From: Desulfovibrio sp.
GTDB lineage: Bacteria > Desulfobacterota > Desulfovibrionia > Desulfovibrionales > Desulfovibrionaceae
Direction: 5' to 3'
Length of the DNA stretch: 64,000 nt
Assembly (NCBI GenBank): GCA_022839785.1
Contig: JALHJW010000001.1
Span: forward strand, 186,001 to 250,000
In this document: in pieces, positions 52,142 to 60,464 of the stretch
Layout: every line of letters begins with the position of its first letter
How positions within the stretch are numbered: the first letter of the stretch is position 1
Program-made: the position numbers and the translations under genes
The notes under the pieces: generated by a model
Told to the model about the DNA's origin: nothing
Database searches by the model: none
The model's input: the letters and a program-made list of their open reading frames with translations, nothing else

Positions 52142-54247
52142 TCAGCGGGCAGGCCCCATACGCACGCTGAGCGGCGAGGAGGCGGGATCGAAGGAGCCTT
52201 TACGCACGATGCGGCCGTCCTTGAAGGTCAGCCAGCTCGACTTGCCGTAGTGCGGCACGCGGCGCACCGCCTCGGCCACCGCCTGGGGCGAGGCGTCCCT
52301 GGCCGGGAAGAGGATCGCGGTGAAGGTTCCGTCCCGGCCCGGGGCGGGGAAGACGGCAAAGAGCGTGTCCGCGTCCTGCGCCCCGGTCTGGCCGGGCGCG
52401 GAAAAGTCCCCCGGCGACAGCCTGAGCCCGGCGGGCAGGGAGGCGAGCCGCGCCCGCCAGGCCGGAGTCTCGGGCTGGCCGCAGAAGAGCACGTTCTCGC
52501 CCCGTCCGACCCAGTCGTCGGTGCGCGCCTCGTCCACGGGCACGTCGCCCCGTCGCCCCAGAGCCGCGAGCAGCATGGAGCAGGCCTCGCGCTGTTCCGG
52601 CAAAAGCGAATGGGCCGCGACCACCACCAGGCGGCCCGCGCCGCGCAGGCTGTTGACCGCGGGCGGCACCTCCTCGGGCGAGAGGAGCTTGAAGACGTCG
52701 GCCTCGGGGTCCACCACGAGACGCCTAGGCTCGCCGGGCACGCGCAGTTCGATCTGCACCTCCTCGTCCTCCAGGGCGAAAACCTTGCCGCGCGGACCCT
52801 TGGACGTCTCCACGAGCACGGGCAGATCGAGGCGATAGAGCGGCCTGGCCTGGGTCAGGACGGCGCTCACCACGGCCCCGCCGTCCCTGGCGCGCGCCGC
52901 GGACGAGGAGACGCCCAGCACCGGCGCGCCCGCCCTGTCGATCCACTGCGCGAAGAACATCTGGCTCTCCACCTCGTCCCAGCCCGAAACGCGCACGAAG
53001 GCCTCGCGGAAATCCTCCCAGGAGACGGCCTGGAACATGCGCTCCTTGAGCACCAGCCGCAGGCCCTTCCAAAAGGCCTCGTCGCCGATGCGGCGACGGA
53101 TCATGTGGAAGACGAACATGCCCTTGCCGTAGCCGATGACCTGGGAGGCGGGGGAAAAGCGCGAGCCGAAGGACGAGAGGGGGAAATCCCGTTCGCCGGA
53201 GGCCAGGCTCGCGTAGTCGCGCAGCACGCCCAGGCGGTATTCGGCCCCGGCCTTGGGCGAGAGACGCTCCTGGGAGAGGTAGTCGGAGAGGTAGGTGGTC
53301 AGCCCCTCGCTCCAGTTGCCCTGCTCCTCGTCCACGAGCACGCCGTTGCCCCACCAGCAGTGGGCGATCTCATGCATCAGGCTGGTGTCCGGGATGAACG
53401 GCAGGCGCAGGACCGCCCCGCCCAGGGAGGTGAAAGAGGGAAAGCCGTAGCCCGTGGGGAAGAAGTTCTCCACCACGGCGAACTTCTCAAAGGGATAGGG
53501 GCCGAGCAGTTCCTCGTAGAAGTCGATGTGCCGCGCCGCGGCTTCGAGGTAACGGTCCATGAGGCCGCGGTTGGCCAGGGTGAAGTAGACGTAGACGTCC
53601 GTGGAGCCGCTGCGCGTGCGTCCGACCACGAAACGGCCCGCGGCCAGGGCCAGGCGTCCCACGGGTTTCTCCATGCGCCAGCGCGAGATGCTCTCGGGTC
53701 CCTGGTCCTCGTGGCCGAGCAGCGCCCCCTGGGTCACGGCGTAGATGCCGCGGGGGGCGCGCACCGTGAGCCTGAACATCCGTTTGTCCGCCTCGATCTC
53801 CGGATACCAGCCCGAACCGGGCAGCAGGAAGGCGCCGGCGGACGTGATCGTGCCGTCCACGCCGTGCCCCGGGTTGTCCAGGCTCAGGGGCCGTTCCTCG
53901 AACTCGTCGTCGAAGGGGGCGGACCAGCGCACCACCAGCCGCACGCGGCCGGTGCGCCGTTCCGGAGGAACGTGCACGTAGAGCATGCCGCCGGTGAAGG
54001 AGGTGTGGACCCTGCGGCCGTCGAGCTGCACCGCCTCGATACGCGCGTCGTCGGCCAGGGAAAGGAAGAGGGAGGATTCGTCGGTGATCTCCAGACGGAT
54101 GTCGTCCACCCCTTCCAGCCGTCTGGGGTCCGGCAGCAGACGCACCGAGAGGTCATGGTCGGCGGATACGACTCCCGCCCCGGCCGGGGCGGCGAAGGCG
54201 AGAAACAGGGCCAGGCAGAGGGCCGGGCCGGGCATGAACGGTCGCAT
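52142..54247 (-). CDS. Exported M1-family zinc metallopeptidase
   Basis: 701 aa. Signal peptide at 1-24 (ALCLALFLAFAAPAGAG). The zinc site is HEIAHCWWGN (H292, E293, H296) with the third ligand E314 in GNWSEGLTTYL. Only 17 residues lie between H296 and E314, against 18 in classical M1 enzymes, and the GAMEN motif reads VVENFFPTGYG. So this is a divergent M1-like branch. The C-terminal 170 residues are a separate domain that may not be catalytic. The substrate is unknown; location periplasm or outer face of the membrane. Confidence 0.85.
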   Translation of the reverse strand: MRPFMPGPALCLALFLAFAAPAGAGVVSADHDLSVRLLPDPRRLEGVDDIRLEITDESSLFLSLADDARIEAVQLDGRRVHTSFTGGMLYVHVPPERRTGRVRLVVRWSAPFDDEFEERPLSLDNPGHGVDGTITSAGAFLLPGSGWYPEIEADKRMFRLTVRAPRGIYAVTQGALLGHEDQGPESISRWRMEKPVGRLALAAGRFVVGRTRSGSTDVYVYFTLANRGLMDRYLEAAARHIDFYEELLGPYPFEKFAVVENFFPTGYGFPSFTSLGGAVLRLPFIPDTSLMHEIAHCWWGNGVLVDEEQGNWSEGLTTYLSDYLSQERLSPKAGAEYRLGVLRDYASLASGERDFPLSSFGSRFSPASQVIGYGKGMFVFHMIRRRIGDEAFWKGLRLVLKERMFQAVSWEDFREAFVRVSGWDEVESQMFFAQWIDRAGAPVLGVSSSAARARDGGAVVSAVLTQARPLYRLDLPVLVETSKGPRGKVFALEDEEVQIELRVPGEPRRLVVDPEADVFKLLSPEEVPPAVNSLRGAGRLVVVAAHSLLPEQREACSMLLAALGRRGDVPVDEARTDDWVGRGENVLFCGQPETPAWRARLASLPAGLRLSPGDFSAPGQTGAQDADTLFAVFPAPGRDGTFTAILFPARDASPQAVAEAVRRVPHYGKSSWLTFKDGRIVRKGSFDPASSPLSVRMGPAR

Positions 54248-54447
54248 GGTCTCCAGTGCCGCGCGGCTCGCTGCGCGCGGAACAGATCAGGATTCTGCCG
54301 CCGGAAGCGCGCACGGCGTCCGGGCCGGGGAAAAACCGCCACATCCCGGCACGGCGCCTGAAACCCGCTCCTGCCCGCGGATACGTGAAATCGCGGAGCG
54401 CGGCAAGACGTCCGGCAAGACCCGCAGACCGGAACGGCGCAGCCGCC

Positions 54448-55566
54448 TCAGCCAGCGCCCTGACGCGCGGGCTCGGCCGGGGAAAGGGGCAGGAGCGCGC
54501 GGAAGACGGAGCCGCGGCCCGGCGCGGAGGAGACGTGGATGCTCCCCGCGAGGTCGTCCACGATGCGGCGGCAGATGGCCAGCCCGAGGCCCGCGCCCTT
54601 GCCGGGGTCCTTTGTGGAGAAAAAGGGATCGAAGATGCGCCCGAGATTCTCCTCGGCGATGCCCACGCCCGCGTCCTCGACCTCGATGCGCAGCATCTCC
54701 CCTTCCCGGCCCAGGCGGACCACGACCTCGCCGCCCTGCGCCTCCACGGCGTCCAGGGCGTTGTCCAGGAGCACGGAAAAAATCTCCTCGATCTCGGCGG
54801 GGGAGATGCGCACCGGGGGCAGCCCCGGCTCCGCTTCGAGCCGCAGGACCGCGCCGAGCCGCGCGGCCTTGTCGGCCAGCCCCTCCGCGACGCGGGCCAG
54901 GGCCTCGGCCGGGGCCACGTCCCGCTTGCGCGTGTCCAGGGCTCCGCAGAACTTGAGCAGCCCCAGGGTGATGTTCTTGCAGCGCAGGCCGTGGTCGTGG
55001 ATGCGGCGGGCCGAGGTCAGTATCTCCCCGGCGCTGGCGCAGCCGCCGGGAGGCTCGTCCTCGATCAGTTCCATGATCCAGCCCGCGTTGTTGACCATGA
55101 CGTTGACCGGGTTGTTGATCTCGTGGGCCACGCCGCGCGCCAGCACGCCCAGTCCGGCCAGGCGGGCGGTCTCCATCATGCGGCGGCTCTGTTCAAGTCC
55201 CGCCTTGCGCGAGAGGGCGTGGCGGATGGCGCGGTCCAGAGCCGCCATGTCCACGGGTTTTTGCAGGTAGTCGGCAGCCCCGAGCTTCATGCCCGTGACC
55301 GCCGACTCCACGCTGCCCTGCCCCGTGAGCAGGAGGATCTGCATCTGGGGCCGGGCCGCCTGAAGGTCCTCGATCAGTTCAAGCCCGGTGCGGCCCGGCA
55401 TCTGGACGTCGAGGACCACCACGTCGAAGGGCTCCGCCCGCACCCGGGCCAGCGCGGCCTCGCCGTCGAGGCAGGCCTGGGCGTGGTAGCCGCGCAGCCC
55501 CAGCCGCTCGGCCAGGGCGTCGACGAACCCCTGTTCGTCGTCGACGCACAGGACCCGCGCGGCCAT
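54448..55566 (-). CDS. Receiver-histidine kinase hybrid (REC at N-terminus)
   Basis: 372 aa, cytoplasmic. N-terminal receiver (about 3-118): acidic pair VDDE, phosphoacceptor D53 in VVVLDVQMPG, K103. Then DHp with H148 in RGVAHEINNP and a HATPase with N-box SVLLDNALDAVEA, G1 VEDAGVGI, G2 KGAGLGLAICRRI. So the receiver is likely to gate the kinase, taking signal from another kinase. Last gene of the minus-strand string, three bases after the receiver gene at 55570. Confidence 0.88.
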   Translation of the reverse strand: MAARVLCVDDEQGFVDALAERLGLRGYHAQACLDGEAALARVRAEPFDVVVLDVQMPGRTGLELIEDLQAARPQMQILLLTGQGSVESAVTGMKLGAADYLQKPVDMAALDRAIRHALSRKAGLEQSRRMMETARLAGLGVLARGVAHEINNPVNVMVNNAGWIMELIEDEPPGGCASAGEILTSARRIHDHGLRCKNITLGLLKFCGALDTRKRDVAPAEALARVAEGLADKAARLGAVLRLEAEPGLPPVRISPAEIEEIFSVLLDNALDAVEAQGGEVVVRLGREGEMLRIEVEDAGVGIAEENLGRIFDPFFSTKDPGKGAGLGLAICRRIVDDLAGSIHVSSAPGRGSVFRALLPLSPAEPARQGAG

Positions 55567-55569
55567 GCC

Positions 55570-56040
55570 CTACTCCCCGGCCTTGTCCTTCATGCCGTCG
55601 TCGATGAGGATCTGCTCGGCGCTCTCGAAGTCGCCCGCCTGCGCAAAGGTGGCGGCGACCATCATGTCCTCCATCTTCTTGCGGTAGGCGTTCTTGATGC
55701 TGAAGACCAGGGAGTCGATGTCCACGGGCTTCTTGTGGTACTCGAAAGCCCCGATGCGCATGGCCTCTTCCTTGTCCTTGTCCGTGCCGTGGCCGGTCAG
55801 GATGATGACCTGGATCGGCTTCTTGCTCCGCTTCACGCGGCGCAGAACCTCCATGCCGTCGATGCCGGGCATGCGCAGGTCGAGCACGATGACGTCGGGG
55901 GTGTCCTTGGCCAGGAAGTCCAGAGCCTCCTCGCCGGACAGGGCCACCTGGGAGCCGAGTTCGCGGATCTGCAGGCGCTCGGCAAGGGTGCGCACGAAGT
56001 TCTCTTCGTCGTCCACGAGCAAGAGCTTGATCTTCTTCAT
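55570..56040 (-). CDS. Response regulator, receiver plus short tail
   Basis: 156 aa. Receiver with VDDEEN, D54 in IVLDLRMPG, Thr in IILTGHGTD and Lys in YHKKPVD. Residues 118-156 form a helical extension (MMVAATFAQAGDFESAEQILIDDG) with no DNA-binding motif. The start is taken at 56040, where AAGGAG has an 8-nt gap; an ATG two codons earlier is too close to it. Confidence 0.88.
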   Translation of the reverse strand: MKKIKLLLVDDEENFVRTLAERLQIRELGSQVALSGEEALDFLAKDTPDVIVLDLRMPGIDGMEVLRRVKRSKKPIQVIILTGHGTDKDKEEAMRIGAFEYHKKPVDIDSLVFSIKNAYRKKMEDMMVAATFAQAGDFESAEQILIDDGMKDKAGE

Positions 56041-56081
56041 TATCATCTCTCCTTAACGGTTGACGTCCTGATCGCCGGGCC

Positions 56082-56690
56082 TCAGAGGCAGGGGAAACAG
56101 ACCCTGCACTCGGCCCCGCCGTCCTTGATCTCGCATGCTATGTCCTCGGCCGGGCCGGTCTGAAGCCCGTCCGTCCAGCCGCTTGCTCCGCCCGGCTCCG
56201 CAATGAACCGGACCATGCCCCGGCCGTCCCGGGCCGCCAGCAGCAGGCGCACCACGCTGCCCGCAGCCAGGCCGTCCACGGCGCGCTCCAGGGCCGCGAA
56301 CAACGCCGCGGCGAGCGGCGCGGGCGGCAGCGCGGCGCGCAGCCCGCGCCCCCCACCCTCGTCCACGACGAACGAGACCTTGCGCCCTCTGGCCTTGCGT
56401 CGCAGCACGGCCAGCAGGGTTCTGAGCAGCGGGGCCACGTCGGCATGAGGCTGCGCCGCCTCGCTTCCGAAGCGCTTCAGGGCCTCGGCCAGATCGCTGC
56501 CCACCCCGAACTGCTCCTGCATGATCCTGAACAATCCGCCGAAACGCGCCTTCTGGGCCGCGGGGATGGCGGGCTCCAGACCGATGAGGTCTTCGAGCAG
56601 CCCCGCGTTCTCCTTGAGCACGGCCAGCACGTTGAGCATGTCGTGCATGGCCATGGCCGTCAGGCGTCCTGTCACGGTCTCGCCGCCCAT
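56082..56690 (-). CDS. Histidine kinase DHp-like protein with degenerate ATPase and CxxCxxC tail
   Basis: 202 aa. The N-terminus looks like a DHp helix with H16 in AMAMHDMLNVLAVLKENAGLLEDL, comparable to kinase H-boxes. The following part has the length of a small HATPase but no clear N, G1 or G2 box. The last residues are ECRVCFPCL, a C-x2-C-x2-C (C195, C198, C201). It may act as a phosphotransfer protein between the two flanking receivers, or as a sensor of metal or redox state. Family not recognised with certainty. Confidence 0.65.
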   Translation of the reverse strand: MGGETVTGRLTAMAMHDMLNVLAVLKENAGLLEDLIGLEPAIPAAQKARFGGLFRIMQEQFGVGSDLAEALKRFGSEAAQPHADVAPLLRTLLAVLRRKARGRKVSFVVDEGGGRGLRAALPPAPLAAALFAALERAVDGLAAGSVVRLLLAARDGRGMVRFIAEPGGASGWTDGLQTGPAEDIACEIKDGGAECRVCFPCL

Positions 56691-56693
56691 GCC

Positions 56694-57077
56694 CTACCCC
56701 GCCTTCTCCATGGCCTCGCCGAGCTTGGCCAGCAGGGCGTCGATGGACAGGGGCTTCATCATGTAGTCGAAAGCGCCGTGGCGCATGCCTTCCATGCCGT
56801 CCCGGGTCGAGCCGTGGCCGGTGAGCAGGATGACCTGCACCTGGGGCCGTTTGGCCTTCACCGCCTTGAGCACGTCCAGCCCCTTCATGCCCGGCATGAG
56901 CACGTCCAGGATCATGACGTGGGGCGGATTCTCCTCGACCAGGCGCAACGCCTCCTCGCCGTCCAGCGCCACGCGGGCGGAGAGCCCCCGCAGGGAGAGG
57001 CGCTCGGCAAGGGTGGTGATGAACTCCTCCTCGTCGTCCACGAGCAGGACCTTCCATTCGTACATGGGCAATGTCAT
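56694..57077 (-). CDS. Single-domain response regulator
   Basis: 127 aa receiver only: VDDEEE (13-18), D58 in VMILDVLMPGMKG, Thr in LLTGHGSTRD, Lys in YMMKPLS. Start ATG at 57077 with GGGAG eight bases upstream; it overlaps the kinase stop by ATGA. No output domain, so it should pass phosphate or bind a partner, likely the proteins coded around it. Confidence 0.88.
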   Translation of the reverse strand: MTLPMYEWKVLLVDDEEEFITTLAERLSLRGLSARVALDGEEALRLVEENPPHVMILDVLMPGMKGLDVLKAVKAKRPQVQVILLTGHGSTRDGMEGMRHGAFDYMMKPLSIDALLAKLGEAMEKAG

Positions 57078-58795
57078 ATGCTTGCTCCCTCGGGCGGGGT
57101 CACGGGCAGGAAGATGCTGAAGGTCGTTCCCTGCCCCACCTTGCTCTGCATGGCGATCTCGCCGCCGAGCCGCTTCACGATGCCGTAGGTGATGGAGAGT
57201 CCGAGCCCGGTGCCGGTCCCCTTCTTGGTGGTGAAGAAGGGTTCGAAGATGTGCTTCTGGGTCTCGTCGCTCATGCCGCAGCCGTCATCCTGGATGGTGA
57301 TGCCCACGGTCGCGTCGTCCTTTTGCCAGGTGGTCACGGAGATCGTGCCGCCGTCGTTGACCGCGGCGAAGGCGTTGTTCATGATGTTCAGGAAGACCTG
57401 CTGCAGCTGGCCGCGGTCCGAGGCGATGCGGGCCATCTCCTCGCCCAGATGCAGATGCAGCCCGATGTTGCGGTAGGCCGCCTCCCGCTCCAGGAACCCG
57501 GTCGTCTCCCTGATGATCTCGTTGACGTCCAGGTCCTCGATCTTGACGTCCATCTGCCGCGCGAAGCCGAGCATGCGATGGGTGATGGTGCGGCAGCGGT
57601 CCACGGAACGCAGGATGGCCTCGATGAGGCCCTCGAAGCGGCTCTTTTCGGGAAAATCCGCGCCCATGCCCAGGACGTCCTTCATCAACCCCGCCTTCTC
57701 GTTGATGATCGCCAGGGGGTTGTTGACCTCGTGCGCCACGCCCGCGGCCAGCCGGCCGATGGACGAAAGCTTCTGGGAGTGCTCCACCTGCCGGAAGGCC
57801 AGTTCGCGGCGCTCGTCGCTCTCGCGCAGCCGGTCCACCAACGCGGCCGTGATGCGGTAGGCCACGGCCATGATCAGGAAGACGCCCGCGAGGAAGACCG
57901 CGACCATGTCCGTGCGCAGGGAGTTCCAGGTGCGCATGATCACGCTGCGCGGCTTCACGGCCATGAGCACGTAGTCGGTGTCCGGAAAGTAGGCGTAGGC
58001 CAGATAAATCTCCCTGCCCATGTGGTCCTTGAGGGTCCGCACCGTGGTCTCGAAGCTCATGGGCGGCATCTCGAAGGGCAGCTGGTCCAGGACGTTGCCG
58101 TAGTACTTGGTGCTGGTCTGCAGCACGCCCTTGCGATTGACCAGGAAGGCGTCGGACTCGGGGTCCAGCCCCATGGAGGCGATGAGCCGGTCGAACTGCC
58201 CGGTGTCGATGGTGGCGCGCAGGACCCAGGAGGAGCCGTCGTCCGTGAGGTGCTGCACGGCGATGACGAAGTGCGGCATCTTGCGGAAGCCGAGAAAGAT
58301 GTCGGAGATGTACCGGCCCTTGAACAGGACCTCGTTGAACCAGGGCTGCTCCGTGTAGTCGCGGCCCTTGAGGCTGTACGGTCCGGCATAGGTGACCTGG
58401 ACGCCGCTTGTGTCGATGAGTCCGAGGTCCACGAAGCCCGTGAACTTCTGCTTCATGACCTGGAAGATGCGGTTCAGCGCCTTGTCGTCGGCCAGATCCC
58501 TGAAGGAATAGGCCGAGGCGATGAAGCTCACGGTGGACGTGCGCTCGGCCAGGAGCAACTCGAAGGAGTTGCGGGTCTTGCTGAGCAGGGCGCGCAGCGG
58601 GGCCTGCACCTCGCGGTCCAGGGTGGCGTGGTACTGCTGCAGGTTGATCACGGCCATGGCCAGCAGCGGGATGACCGAAACCATGACCATCAGGGCCACG
58701 ATCTTGCGCCTGAGCACGCGGTAGCGCGCGGGCGAAACCACCACGTCCACCTCGCCGGGCAGGTCGTGCATGATCCTGGTCTCTTCGCCGCTCAT
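57074..58795 (-). CDS. Cache-domain membrane sensor histidine kinase
   Basis: 573 aa. Membrane segments at about 31-50 and 275-297 enclose a periplasmic double-Cache-like sensor (YTEQPWFNEVLFKGRYISDIFLGF and SWVLRATIDTGQF, FLVNRKGVLQTS). DHp H in AAGVAHEVNNPLAIINEKAGL. HATPase with N-box IMNNAFAAVNDGG, G1 DDGCGM, F-box EPFFTTKKGTGTGLGLSI. The start at 58795 overlaps the NifX-like gene (ATGA). Ligand unknown; Cache domains bind small organic molecules. Confidence 0.9.
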   Translation of the reverse strand: MSGEETRIMHDLPGEVDVVVSPARYRVLRRKIVALMVMVSVIPLLAMAVINLQQYHATLDREVQAPLRALLSKTRNSFELLLAERTSTVSFIASAYSFRDLADDKALNRIFQVMKQKFTGFVDLGLIDTSGVQVTYAGPYSLKGRDYTEQPWFNEVLFKGRYISDIFLGFRKMPHFVIAVQHLTDDGSSWVLRATIDTGQFDRLIASMGLDPESDAFLVNRKGVLQTSTKYYGNVLDQLPFEMPPMSFETTVRTLKDHMGREIYLAYAYFPDTDYVLMAVKPRSVIMRTWNSLRTDMVAVFLAGVFLIMAVAYRITAALVDRLRESDERRELAFRQVEHSQKLSSIGRLAAGVAHEVNNPLAIINEKAGLMKDVLGMGADFPEKSRFEGLIEAILRSVDRCRTITHRMLGFARQMDVKIEDLDVNEIIRETTGFLEREAAYRNIGLHLHLGEEMARIASDRGQLQQVFLNIMNNAFAAVNDGGTISVTTWQKDDATVGITIQDDGCGMSDETQKHIFEPFFTTKKGTGTGLGLSITYGIVKRLGGEIAMQSKVGQGTTFSIFLPVTPPEGASI

Positions 58796-59142
58796 GACCA
58801 CGCCTCCTCGCCGTAGAGGATGTCCCCGGGGGCCAGTCTGCCCGCGCGGAAGCGCTCCAGCACGGCGTCCACCGGCCCCATGACCTGATCCACCACCTCC
58901 ACGCGTTTCCAGCGCAGGTAGTGGTAGTACTCCTCCTCGATGCCGCCCACGAGCACGGCGGCGACGTCGTTCTTGAGCACGAAGTCGCACAGCCCGTCCG
59001 CCGAGGCGTGGTCGAGCAGGATGATGTCGCGGGAAATCTCCTCGCCCTCGTCCGAGATGCGCGCCAGCAGCACTTCCAGGGCCAGATCGAAACGCGGCGC
59101 GACCTCGTTGCGCAGCAGGGGAACGAGCACGGTCCTAGCCAT
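58792..59142 (-). CDS. NifX/NifB-type iron-molybdenum cofactor domain protein
   Basis: 116 aa. Small RNase H-like fold found in NifX, NafY and the MTH1175-like family: MARTVLVPLLRNEVAPRFDLAL, then LCDFVLKNDVAAVLVGGIEEEYYHYL, and VMGPVDAVLERFRAGRL. GGGGGAGG before the ATG. No nitrogenase genes are nearby, so a role in metal-cluster handling or sensing within the signalling string is more likely than nitrogen fixation. Overlaps neighbours on both sides. Confidence 0.82.
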   Translation of the reverse strand: MARTVLVPLLRNEVAPRFDLALEVLLARISDEGEEISRDIILLDHASADGLCDFVLKNDVAAVLVGGIEEEYYHYLRWKRVEVVDQVMGPVDAVLERFRAGRLAPGDILYGEEAWS

Positions 59143-60397
59143 GGCGCGCCTCCCCCGCGGCCTGGCCGCGCGGCCTGCGCCTGCGGCGCTGGGCCTCCTC
59201 AAGCACGTGCATGGGCAGATGGGCGGGCAGGACGCGCGCCTCCTGGCAGACCATGACCGCGTATTCCACCACGTTCTTGAGTTCGCGCACGTTTCCGGGC
59301 CAGGAGTAGTCCGCCAGGATGCGCAGGGCCTTGGGCGAGAAGCCCGTGACGCTCTTCTTGAGCATCCCGGCGTAGGCGGCCAGGAAGTGGTGCAGCAGGA
59401 ACTCCACGTCGCCCGCCCGGTCGCGCAGCGGCGGCAGGTGGACGCGGACCGCGGCCAGACGGTGCAGCAGATCCTCGCGCAGGCGGCCCTGGCGCACCAG
59501 TTCCTCGGGCGCGCGGTGGGTGGCGGCCATGAGCCGCACATCCACCCGCACCGAGGACTGCGAACCCACGGGTGCGATGACCTTCTCGTCCAGCAGGCGC
59601 AGAAGCCCCACCTGCTGTGGCATGGGCAGGTCGGCCAGTTCGGCCACGTAGATCGTGCCCCCGGCCGCGGCCTGGATGCGCCCGACCTTGTCGGACGCGG
59701 CCCAGGGAAAGGCCCCCTTGACGTGGCCGAAGAGTTCGGAATCGAGCAGTTCCTCGGGCATGGGGCTCGGATTGAGGCGCACGAAGGATTCGCGCGACCG
59801 CGCCGATCCCGCGTGCAGAGCCTCGGCCACGAGGTCCTTGCCGGTGCCGGTCTCGCCGGTGATCAGCACCGGCGCCTCGGCCTGGGCGATGACCGGCAGG
59901 ACGTCGAGCAGGCGCTCCATCTCGCGCGAGCGGCCGAGCAGACGGCCGCCGGGCAGGGACGAGGAGGCGGAGAGGGATTTTTCCAAGTCCTTCACCCGCC
60001 CCAGGTCCTCGACCACCACGAGGCGCAGGTCCGCCTCCTCCCCGTCGCCCAGGCGCAGGGAGGTGACGGCCACGGGGATTTTGCGCCGCGCCGCGGAGAG
60101 CAGGTCCGTCTCGCGGCGCAGGGAGGGCGTCCCGGCATGGGCCGGGCAGCCGTGCACGCACAGCCCGCTGCGCAGGACCTGGGCGCAGGGCAGGCCCACG
60201 GCCCGTTCGCGCGGAATGCCGCACAGGGCCTCCATGCGCTTGTTGATCCAGCGCACGCGCTGTGCGCCGTCCACGACGAGCATGGCGTGGGGAAAGAGGT
60301 CGAAGGCCGCGAGCACCACCGGTCCGCTCAGGGCGGCGGCGATGTCCGCCGCGCCCGAGACGGTCCCATGGCCTGCGATGTCGGAATGGCTGGTCAT
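59135..60397 (-). CDS. Degenerate sigma-54 activator-like AAA+ protein with Cys-bearing PAS domain
   Basis: 420 aa. PAS-like N-terminus (about 28-135) with C71, C80 and C84 in PCAQVLRSGLCVHGC. AAA+ domain has Walker A GETGTGKD (181-188) but GAFTGA is GAFPWA (228-233), and Walker B reads TIYVAELAD with Ala where Asp is expected (A252). The R-finger region REDLLHRL remains. After the AAA+ lid there is only a basic tail (RRRRRPRG), no helix-turn-helix. So it probably cannot open sigma-54 complexes or bind DNA. AAGGAG before the ATG. Confidence 0.85.
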   Translation of the reverse strand: MTSHSDIAGHGTVSGAADIAAALSGPVVLAAFDLFPHAMLVVDGAQRVRWINKRMEALCGIPRERAVGLPCAQVLRSGLCVHGCPAHAGTPSLRRETDLLSAARRKIPVAVTSLRLGDGEEADLRLVVVEDLGRVKDLEKSLSASSSLPGGRLLGRSREMERLLDVLPVIAQAEAPVLITGETGTGKDLVAEALHAGSARSRESFVRLNPSPMPEELLDSELFGHVKGAFPWAASDKVGRIQAAAGGTIYVAELADLPMPQQVGLLRLLDEKVIAPVGSQSSVRVDVRLMAATHRAPEELVRQGRLREDLLHRLAAVRVHLPPLRDRAGDVEFLLHHFLAAYAGMLKKSVTGFSPKALRILADYSWPGNVRELKNVVEYAVMVCQEARVLPAHLPMHVLEEAQRRRRRPRGQAAGEARHG

Positions 60398-60464
60398 GAT
60401 GGCTCCTTGCCTTCCGTCCTACGACGTCGTTCCCCGTCCTGCAACCCGGCGGCGCGGCCCGCGC

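Noticed and set aside
54248..54447. Possible small gene between the peptidase and hybrid kinase genes
   Set aside because: Frames here continue from antisense ORFs, lack ribosome binding sites and show no domain.
58792..59142. Evidence of a nitrogen fixation cluster
   Set aside because: Only one NifX-like domain; no nifHDK, nifE, nifN or nifB in the window.
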